Source: Rhopalosiphum padi
Taxonomy: Eukaryota; Arthropoda; Insecta; Hemiptera; Aphididae
DNA length: 64,000 bases
Assembly: GCF_020882245.1 (NCBI RefSeq)
Contig: NC_083598.1
Location: 16,919,178 to 16,983,177, forward strand
Direction: 5' to 3'
Position 1 is the first letter of the stretch. The number at the start of each line of letters is the position of its first letter. The notes below the pieces were generated by a model. It saw only the letters and a program-made list of their open reading frames with translations. It made no database searches and was not told the origin of the DNA. Shown piece by piece: positions 50,470-61,600 of this stretch. The position numbers and the translations under genes were made by a program.

Positions 50470-51739
50470 AATCTTACATTTAAACAAGCTGTAAATATAA
50501 ATAAATGTTGATACTTTTTATTGACCTTTTTTTTACTCAGCTAGCTTTGAGCATAGAAATCTATGCTGTCTGCCATGTCTGGCACGCTAAATTTTAAAAT
50601 TTTAAAAATCAGCCTTCTATAATATCTTTAGCAACTTCAAGTTACTTATCGCTTACCCCCGTCCTGTATGCATAGTTTCTATCATAATATTATAATTTAT
50701 AATAAAATATTAAAAATTTAAAACTATTTATATTCGTAAGAAACACGTCTTGAGGAATTTAGGTGCAATATGGTTACAAGAAACATTACAAATATATTCT
50801 ATACTGCAGGAACAGTTTTATCTTCGATAGTCCTTTGTCGCGTACCTACTTATGTGCTAAAAATAAAATATACATGGATCCAAATGTATTATATCGGGGA
50901 TTATTTTGCATTTTCAGAGTCCGTATATAAGCTTAAAACACAATACTTACACTTTTTATCGAGATATATTTTTAAGTATTAGTCTCGTATGTTCTGCTTT
51001 ATATTTCAAAATGTTTTTTGAGTTGCTGAGTTAAAAATAGTATGTTATAGTAATAAGTTATAACGAACCATATTTTATTCTCCATGTATAACACGATAAA
51101 CTAAAATACTGTTTATTTTTTTATTTTTAAATGTTTCTTATGATTACTAGGCATATTATAATATTATTAACACTATATTGACAATTTATAGCAATTGTTT
51201 ATTGTTATAACTTATAATATTCAATTAAAGTTTAATTATTAAACATTAAATGTTAACAATTACATTACCTATTGATACAATTTTAAAAGTATATAGTTGA
51301 AAACAATTTAAATTATTGTGTTTTCATATTTTTAATGTATCAGTAATTAAGTTGTGTGTTTGTGGCGATGGTATCGAGGTGGGGGGGACAGTAACATATA
51401 CACATCTAGTTTATACTTCATCCAAACACCAATTAAATTTGAAATAATGTATTGTTTACTTTTAATTATTATTCTACTGTAGGTTGTCAAATAAAATGTA
51501 AATAACAAGATATGTTTATATTAAACAATAAAAATCGTGTATATAGTGTATAGACAATAATAAGTATATTACTATAAATAATAATAATAATAATAATATT
51601 GTATGTGCTCATTACAGAGGTGCTGCTAAATTATCTATATAAAACGCCGCGGTATCATATTAACTATTTTGTATAATATTGTAATCAGTTACCATTATCA
51701 GTTATACGTATATATTATGGTGATTTATATAGCAACGGC
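50470..51739. other. Intergenic, nothing assignable
   Basis: AT-rich. A G-run at about 51381-51390 and an (ATA)n run near 51576-51600 are the only visible patterns. The 70-codon frame at 50770-50982 has no recognisable product. Confidence 0.5.
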
Positions 51740-53164
51740 CGGCATCTGAAGTGTAACAGATTACCATATTGGCAGCGTTAACGTAAACAGCGTGGAATTA
51801 CACATAGATATACAATGTCGCTGTTGGCGAACCGACGACGTACGTATAATCGTGGTTCTTAGGTGAAGCCGTCGCATTAGACGACTGCAGCGATGCAGGA
51901 TCGCGGGTACGAAAAAGAGGAGGCACTACGGAGTTTGGCGATAAACCACCAACACACGTTCTCCGGCACCCCGTCGTGTAACGAGTTCACGGGTATCGCA
52001 CGGTCGGTTGTAGACGCATAAGACCCCCTCTGCACGGCGGCCAGCCGAACGACACCCGCCTTTTACGATCGTCTCGGCGGCGACGGCGACACGGTGGCTA
52101 GCGGTACTGCGGAATGGACACCGACGCTCCCTTAATGACATACCAATATCAGTTATGGCAATTGTTACTGATGTACGGGAGATCGACAATATTAATCGTT
52201 ACGTAACAATGTGACCGACTGCTTGATGATGGGCACGAAACGTCATATAATATAACGGTATATAGTTAGAGCGACACTGCGTGCATTGCATTGCACGTAC
52301 AAAGGTAACGACAAATGGTAGAGAATTTGGCGTGCGGCGATGGAACAATCGGCGAAGAAGCCGGACAACAACGATAAAAATATTAAAAACGTACCGAAGC
52401 ATTTAACACCGAGTAGGTTGCCATGAAGTGGTGGCACACTCGGACGCACGTCCATATAAAAACGTCGTTGGAGGAGGAGGGAGGAGGCTGACGAACGGCC
52501 GAACGCATAATCGGCGATGATGCATAAAAATAATACGGCGACCGATAAAGAAGCCGAACCAATACGCAAATGGTGATTTGCGATCGTACAAAAATAGAAT
52601 GTCAGTGTCGGAGACGTGTCACCAAGATATTGTAAAAATATAAAAATTAAAAATAAATCAAATATCGTATGTGACGTGGGATTATGGAAACTCATAGCCA
52701 ATGGTCAGCATGCGTGTGTGTGTCGTAGTGACGATGGTACTGAACGAGATCCATATATATTATATATATATATATTATCCTGACAGTGACAGTGGTGAAG
52801 ATTTATATACTTGTTCATTATAGAATATCAAAAAAATTGTATTGACATAATTACATCACGTCATCACTGGCATCGTGCTGTCAGTTTTGCATCGGCATGC
52901 GCACGGAATGCCGCATGTATATATACATTATACAATATATCAATCTGACGCTTGCCTCACCGGCAGGTAATTTGATTGGGATTGCCGTTGACCACGGCAA
53001 CGCTGACCTGTGAAAAATTTCCGCCGCCGTTGTAACGTACCACTATCTTCTATCACCGTAATATTTGGTACTGCAGTAATCGGGCGGCGTCGTTAACCGC
53101 GCTTTTACAGCTCTATAACCAATATAACCACCATGCCGCCAAAGTCTTTGGGTGGCCGTATAAC

Positions 53165-54166
53165 CAGTGGCGTATACAATAAGTGGTGACATGGTGGTCA
53201 GATCCCCCCCCCATTGCCCTTTTTTTGTATTTGCTTACATTATGCAGTATGCACTACTATGTAATATATGGTGATATTATGATCTATCGAGCTATTGAAT
53301 TTAGACAATTTTGTCAATACGCAATACTGAATACCATTATAATTTTATTTTATTTTATTTTTAGTAAATTAATGTATATTTAGTCGAAATGGTCAATGAC
53401 GAGTGACGACTATGATTATACTTTATTATTACTTATCTTATTATTTAAAGACAATACTTTATTTATAATATGTAGGCTCGACTACAAGGGCTACCTGTGC
53501 TTCCACTGCGAGTCTGTATTTAAAATGTTATCAGATATATTATCGTTGTTATGAGAAATGATTATTGAGATCATTATCGCTACGGGTTTAGTTCACCGCG
53601 TGTCCGCGTATACATAGTAGGTACATATAGTACGTCCCTACCAAGGCCGTAACTGAAAAATAATTTCGGGGGGGGGGGGGTTGAACCCCCAAAACCCTCC
53701 CCCAGATACTTACCCAGGGGCCTTGGTCCCTACCATTAATTTATCTGAAATCTAAAAAAGACACTTACGGGATTGTTGAAAATGTTTTTGTTACAGGAAC
53801 GGCTAAATGCCCTAAAACTTATGCCAGTTTATAAAAATATTTAATAAGGCACAGCAGAATTTCTGACTAACTAGTAAAACAAAAGAGATAACTAGATTTA
53901 TTATTTATTTTATTTATACATAATGATGTAGGATTTTATATAAACAGAAATTTTGACTTTATGGAGTATTGGAGTGGATAATTTTCCATATACATATTGT
54001 GTTTAATGTGAATTTTGAATCAATTCAAATGATATTCATTGTTCCTATATTTTGCTACCTACCAAAGTAAAAAATTTTGGAAGGGCAGGGGATTTTTCAA
54101 TTTTCCCCTCCCGTTTATCTTCTTTTTTTTTGATCCCCCCTTTCAGAAATTATGTCTACGCCACTG
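53165..54166. mobile_element. 1002-bp non-autonomous hAT element nested in repeat copy B
   Basis: The ends are CAGTGGCGTA and its exact reverse complement TACGCCACTG. Flanks are CGTATAAC on both sides (53157-53164 and 54167-54174), an exact 8-bp duplication, and the uninterrupted site is seen in copy A as CGAATAAC. There is no transposase frame. It carries a smaller element at 53642-53725. Confidence 0.92.
53642..53725. mobile_element. 84-bp element nested inside the hAT element
   Basis: It starts CAAGGCCGTAACTG and ends CAGGGGCCTTG, giving a short CAAGGCC inverted repeat. Flanks are GTCCCTAC on both sides (53634-53641 and 53726-53733), an exact 8-bp duplication. The interior is a G-run followed by a C-rich stretch. 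It is related to the left edge of the remnant at 49229. Confidence 0.85.
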
Positions 54167-54211
54167 CGTATAACGTACGTAATGGATTTATACCAACATA
54201 AGTAGTTTACT

Positions 54212-55642
54212 AATAATATTTATATTTTTTCATGATAGTCATTAGTCATACTTCATTTTCTATTATATTAATTTGCAATATGTTCACTATTTATCAGAAA
54301 AAGATAAAAATAAATTAATATAATTTACAAATTTGTTTATTTTGATTTTATGAAAAAATCTCTTTTGTATGTTCAAAAAATTTACCGTTCACTACGTTCG
54401 ATTTTGGCCAATTTTACGTACATTTTTAAAGACCTCTATATTTATTAATTATATTTTTTTATATCAAATATAATTTTATTGTAGCACACAAATTCATTGG
54501 CGCAATCAGAAAAAAATATTTTTCAAATGATAAGCAGATAAGCTAGGTTGGTGTCAGTATTTATACTTAATAATTTAATTATGAAATTATATTTATACAT
54601 AGATAGGAAATAGGAATATAGAATTGTGTATTATTGTTAATTTAACAATCAAATATAATATATTTTTTATTATAAGTAGATGATGACGAAGGAGCCTCTC
54701 AAGACATTGGCCCCGGTGAATTTCTCACACTCTCCACCCTCCACCTAGGCCAGTTCATCAGTGCACTAGGTATATTACTATAACATAGAACTAAGTTCTA
54801 AACAGGTCACTGAATATTCAAATATTATAAACTATTGCTTTAAAATGTTATTAGAAGCATGGTTATAGCCAGATGATTATTGATGATATTTTACGATACT
54901 GAACAATAGCATGTTTTTAATCATATTTAAGCAGTATATGGTGTATGGAGTGGACTATGGACTACAGCAATTGACCATAACATTTTCAACTGTTTAATAA
55001 ATCAGCATTTAATATTTATAATAAAGTGTAGCATTTTCTATAATTTTATTCTGTATTTCTGTAATATTATCTTATATCACCACAAGTGTATAAAACTATT
55101 ATACCTAAATTAGTAAAAAAGAGACCATTTGAGTTTGTGAATTATGCTTTCAGATGGGAAAAATAAAATCAAACAATACATATTGAATTCTACAAATTAA
55201 ATTACATAATATGATTTATATTTTGATAAATGTTTAATAATTCTGCTAATGTTCACAAGACAAACAAAAAGTTGTCAGTTTGATATTTTATTTTTTAAAA
55301 CCTTAGATCTATAATTATGACAAAACACTTATACTTAAGACTAAAAAAAAAAAAAAAATATATTAATATTTAACATCACAATATCAATATAATATATTAG
55401 ATAAATCATTATATGGAAACAATAAAAAAAATATTATCACACTGGTATATACGAGAGGGAACTTTAAGACATTTAAACACTATTGGTTTGTAGCCACAGA
55501 AATTAAAAATTATAAATATATATATATAAATTATATATATAAATGGTGCACAACAAGAATTATAATTTTAAAGATACTATTATGCGAGAAACATATAATT
55601 GTTTAGTTAAAGATAATTACATCGTTATCAACAACAGTGTTA
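54212..55642. other. Intergenic region downstream of HECTD1
   Basis: AT-rich; includes the HECTD1 3' UTR on the minus strand. The only coding-like patch is 54680-54769, listed separately. Confidence 0.5.
54680..54769 (+). other. Isolated exon-like segment
   Basis: A 90-bp GC-rich segment sits between an acceptor-like TAAGTAG and a donor-like G/GTATAT. In one frame it is open and reads DDEGASQDIGPGEF followed by LTLSTLHLGQFISAL, with balanced composition. It stands out sharply from the surrounding AT-rich DNA. No partner exon on the plus strand was found and I do not recognise the peptide; it may be an orphaned exon or a retrocopy fragment. Confidence 0.35.
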
Positions 55643-58600
55643 TTAGTTGAGATGGAAACCTTTTTCAAGTGTTGCAGCCAACAAGCGTTCCCTCAATGTA
55701 AGTTCATCAGGATACTCTGGTAATTTCAAGTAATGGACGCAAGTGTTTACTGATGGAAAACTACCTGCACCAGCATCAACTTTACGGACCACAGTTAGCC
55801 TTGGATATAGATTGGCTAAACCTCCTGGTGGTAATGACGAACAACCAGTAGTAAATTGTAAGAATGATTTACGTTCTTCCGAGTTCATTTGTTCCAAAAC
55901 GTTCACCAAACGTAAAAATCCAGGACTGAAATAATATTTTAGCATTATTTTATAATTTTTTATAACTTACACGAAGAAGTATTTAAATAAAATATAAATT
56001 ATAATAAGTTAAAAGTCGCTGTGTATTACAAAAAGTTATGATTAATTCAAACTAATACATAAAAAATTTCAAATAAATTAATAGTTTTATTTTTATTACC
56101 TTTCTTTATTATACCCCAATTTGGGTTCAGTGTAGTTCAATAGATCTTCACGAGTCCATTCTGGTTCTTGTTGGCCACATAACATTCGTCTAACCTCAAG
56201 TGGAGTAAATGCATTTAACTTTTCGTTTGAGAATACACGACAAAAACCTGCCTTTAGTGCATCCATTTGTCTCTTGATTCCCGTCTCCAATATAAAATCG
56301 GTCAATAAACTAACATATTGCTCTACATTGTCCATGTTAACATCCTGGCTAAGACCATCTTCAACTAGATTAATGTAGGTAAATGGGAAACAGTAAGATG
56401 ATGGTAGGTAAATCATGCTTAAGCTCAGGTTTTCTAAGTGCACTTTGCCTGTTTGGCCACACTGAAATTGTAAGTTTTTAATTTGTTCCTTTTTTTCTTC
56501 ATCGCTCAATGATTGATCTAATAAAATTTTTTCTTTTGCCAAAATTAACATGTTTAAATCTTTTATAAACATTGCTTGATCTTCATCAATGTCGAACAAG
56601 TCTGATTCATTCAGCACTCTACCGGATCTAATAAATAATTGTATTTATTAATATATTTTCAAAATAATATGTCATTAATTAGTCAACTTACTCATTATTT
56701 TTTGCTTTAGTTAAAAGTTTTAGGAATGGCAATGATAATGGAAGGTCGATTAAACGATTATCTTGAAGAACTTTTGCTAGGAACATGCCAAGGAACCAAA
56801 AATGTTTTACAGCTCTATCGCAACATGGAGAATCTTGAGGTAATGGTGCTGGGTACAGTCCACCCGTTCGTCTAACATAATAACCAGGTGGTTTTGCTCC
56901 TTCTTCAAGCCAAATGCATTTACGGGTCTCTTCGGGCATTTCATCATTACACATCCACATGCCTATTATAGTGTAATACAAAATATTTTAAATTAAAAAA
57001 AAAAAAATTATCAATATACATTATATACTATACTTACAGAGATCTTTTCGCTGAAACTCGGCAGCAATTAATGAATAAAATTCTAATGTGGGACCTAATC
57101 CGGTACCTTCTTCACCCATGAACTCAACTTCTAATACTGTTTGTCGATCAATGTGAGCCCGCATAAGTTGTCTACCCCATGCAAGTATATTTTCACCTCG
57201 TGGTATACGGACTCGATCATGTTTTAAACGACCGACTCTGTACTCTTCTTCTCGTCTAAGAGGAAGACTCGAACCAGTGCGATGTCGTTCAACATTCTCT
57301 CGCTGAGATTGTAACCATACGATAGATCTAAAATGATTTTTTTATCATAACATTAAATAGAAATAAATACTAATAAAATATATTTATATACCTGGATGGC
57401 CCAAATGCAGTGCAATTAAAATACAAATGTCTAGTTTCGAATGGAAACAAAAATGAATAAGAAAGATTTAAATGTTCACACCAAGATGGAAGTGCACCTG
57501 AACTTAATACCAAAGGATCTTGAATTTGTTGAACAAGTTTATTAGTCATTTTTTTGCTATTAAATATTTCACTGTTTGCTAACTCTCCATCATCTTTAAT
57601 ATGTGCTGAAAATTAGTAAACATTTTAAATTAATATTATAATCAATTGCATATAATTAGGCAGATATTTATCAAATGTCTCGGAGAAAATATTCTTAAAC
57701 TAATCACATTTAAACCCATAATAATAAAAAGAGGAATGCTAATGAGTTCAATCTATAATAATTGCTTGAATTAAAACATAAACAGTTATTTTTCGGTGAG
57801 ATGTTGTCATTTAGTTATGTTTAGTTACTAATAATGTATTGACAAACTAATGTTTAATTTTGAAGGCAATATTTGTTTTGCCTTATTTTATTACATTTTT
57901 TTAGTCCTTTCCATCTTACATTTATATTTGTATAGGTCATTAGCAAAATATATTTAATTAAAATATCAATAATTGAAAAATTAAATAAATAAAAATACAA
58001 ATACAAATAATTATAGAAAGTCTAAAATTATATTAAAAGGACACTACACCTACATGTGTTGTCTCTGTTGTACACATGTAAAACAAGGCAAAAACATTTT
58101 GTATGGTATAGATATACTCAGGCTGTAGCGATAGTTAAGATTTCAAATTGATATACAATATAGTTCAGAACATATCTGTGAAATATTGTTTATTTTTATA
58201 TATAAATCATCTATACGAAAAAAGTTCTTACTGTTTCAAAATCTATTATTTTTTAACTTGAATAACTTTTTTTGTAGTTCTGATATAAAATAAAAAAAAT
58301 AAAAACAATATTTCGCAGCCAAAGTTCTTCTTTACATGTGGTGAAAATTTCATTTTTTAAGACTGCAGCTTTCTTGGTTCTTTTCTGCGCAAAACTGTTT
58401 TTGCTATGTTATACATTTGTAAGGCGGAGACAACACATAAGGGTGTAGCGTCCTCTTAATAGTTGTTAGAATGTAAAGAAATATTAAAATTAAAAACTTG
58501 TATTTAAATATTTATATTTTTTCCTTCTCTATTATTATTTATTATACAATTGAGATTGCCTGACTCACTTTACCCTGCCCTACATATAACATATTAAAAT

Positions 58601-61600
58601 TAAATACTTTAACTATTATATAAACTCAGTTACCTTCAAAGAAGTCATCAGTGTATGGTTTAAGTAAAGAGATCATTGGATTAATGGAAAGATTATGAAG
58701 CTGCCTTAAAAGTTGAAGTACATGATCAACAGTGCAACCTGTATTACTCAATTGTGTTCTCGTAGAAAATATAGGTAAATCAGAATCCCATTGATTATCA
58801 GGATCTTCACTAAGTACTTGATCTTTGTTGGTCAATTCTTCGTACATGATTCTATAAAAAAGTATTTCATTAAAATGTATTATATTATATAATGCTAATA
58901 TTCTGTGAAAATACATCAAAATGATAATTTTGCATAGACGTATTTACATGATAAGTTAATCGCAATATTATAATACAATCAATGAGTTTATAACAAACTA
59001 GACAAAATAATGTCAATAAACTTGTTATATTGTAGATGACTCAATAGTAGTAAATTAAGTAGAATAATTTATTAAAAAATTCTATCTATTATGTTAACAA
59101 AGTTTTTAAACTAGTAAGCATATTCGGTAAAATAAAAATTGTTAAGCTGTCTGCCGAGGGTCTGGTAGCACACAAACGTGTTGTACCCCACTGTAAAATT
59201 GCCCAAAACGGAAGGACTAACAGATAAGAGTGAATTGAATAAAACCTAACACTCGTGTTTGCGAAATAATCAAACTTTTTAATATATGTATAATAATCAT
59301 CTTTTGCTCACGTATAAGTAGGTTCCCAAATTCGCCGAGATTTTTCTTGACGACTACCAAGGTCTGCTAATTGAGCCAACTTCTGAACAGCATGAAAAAT
59401 TGTCCAATTAGAATCTTTAAGCTCAACTTCTACATCTTTAATCTGTAAATTTAATTGTAAATAAATATTTGACAATTTGAAAATTAAATTTTACATCTTA
59501 CTCCTGGCAAATTAGGTCCTTTTAGAGTCAACTTAATTCTTGGTAATGATGTTTGATTATTAATACTACTTGAATTTTCAGTAAAAACATCAGGAATTTC
59601 GTCATTTTCGTCATCAGGTGGAGCAATTACTTCTAAATCAGATGTTTGGTTGACATTAGTACGCCCTGGTCGAGGATCAAAGGCTGGTATCAATGCTGTG
59701 AATTCTCTTCTAAGCACATAATCATCATCCCATGAACGTCTCTTATATGGATTACCACATCTATCAGCACCCACAATACTTTCAATAGCAGCATGTTGCT
59801 GGGCTGCAAATGCTTCATCTTCCTAAAAAAAAAGGGGGGGTTTTATAATATTAAATTAATATTACTAAATATTTGTCTGATGTTATAATAAGAAATCAAT
59901 AACATGATATTAATCAGCTTATTTACTCCTTACCATACTTAGTAGATTTCTGGAGACCATTACCTCTTCATATTCTTGTTCATCTTCGTTTTCATCATCA
60001 TCTGGAATATCATCATCTTCAACAATTTCTTCATCGTCTTCAAGTTCTGCAAATAAGGCTGGAGCACGGACACTGTCTAAGAAATCCTATAAAAGATGAT
60101 TTGTTAGTAAATTAAATAAAACATAATACAAAATACAGACACTAACTTCTAAACTGACTTGTTCACTATCACTTGATGTAGACGCTAAACTCATAGTTAG
60201 AGCTTCACCAACACAAAATGTCCGATTTGCAATAGTTGTTATAGAACATGAATTATTAGAAGTATTGTTAGCTGATAAGCTAGGATAACTTTGTGCTGTT
60301 TGAAGCAAACCACCTAAAACATTGATTTAAACATTTATTATCCTTATCATAGTAATTTAATATTGGAAAAAATAATCTTGATTAAATGTGTTATAAATTA
60401 CAATCGTAATATTGAAATTAAATAAATAAATTATGAATAATAATAATATAACACTATTATAATTTATTAATAGTGTAATAAATATATACTTTTTTATTGT
60501 GCACTTTAAATGAAATAATATTGGTCTGATACTTATTTTTAAAATAAACACAATCATTTAAAATATTTATTTTCACTATACACTTAAAAATTTAAGAGGC
60601 AAGTTACATTTCAAATGCCTTGTGTATTGATTGGATATTAGGTTTTGTTGGTAGTTAGAACAGATGACTTTTTTTTTAGTTTCTCAAATAATAAAGACTA
60701 TAACTAGTTAATAATATTTATCTTTCATACTGGATATAGATATAGATTAGGTTCAGTGTATTATTCTTTCAATAAAAAAACTAGTTATAATGACTTACTT
60801 GGAAAATTAGTAGATAGAGCCAAACGAACAAGACTGGATACTGAAGTCGGTACCCGTTGAGGCATATGATTATTAGCAGCTTGAGTTTGATTATTATGAC
60901 TATTGTTTCGATCAAAATTTCTATATTTTTGGTATGGAGCATAAGTTTCTGCTAAATGTTTTTGCAATGGAATATCTGCTTGTGATCTAGGTGGTGCATT
61001 AGATGCTAAATTTGGAACACTAACACTCATGTGATTTGAAGAATTATTTCGGTTTTCTTCCTTTTTATTTTCTTTTTCTAAATCTAACAAATAATTACCA
61101 GGTTAAAATTTTAAAATGGTTCATTTTAACATTAGTAGTTTAAAACATTCTCAAAAAAAATAGATACCCGAATTGTTTGGACTACATATTTCTGTATTAA
61201 AAGCTGAATTATTTGCATTGTTTATTATAGTATCAGTAGATAGATCTTGTGTTTGGGTGTTGGAAGAGTCTGATGTATTATGATGCATAATTATTATTGG
61301 TTTTTCTTTTGAGTTTACCTAAAATATTGATAAAAATTTAACAGTTATAATTTATTTTAATACTTAAACATACAGAACATAAAAACTAAATAAATAACTT
61401 ACTTTATTGTTAGGGGGTGTATCAATTTGAATGGATTGTAATGTGTGAACTAAACTGGTAACAGAACTACGTCTGTAAGTTGGTTTCACTCTTCCTAAAG
61501 CTGGTAAAAATTCTTCTTCATAGCAGTTACTGTTTTTCTTATTATTTTCAATGTTTTGTTGAGTTTCATCTAAGAAAAAAATAATAATATAAAAGATTAA

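Larger units (their letters stand above)
51740..54211. repeat. 1.5-kb interspersed repeat, copy B, split by a hAT insertion
   Basis: Homologous to copy A (28913-30417) at 51740-53164 and again at 54167-54211; the break is exactly the hAT element 53165-54166. Both copies end in the same way (TTATACC(A/G)ACATAA, then AGTTTAC), placing the repeat's right border near 54211. GC- and CpG-rich compared with the flanks, no shared reading frame. It lacks the 70-bp tandem duplication of copy A. Confidence 0.8.
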
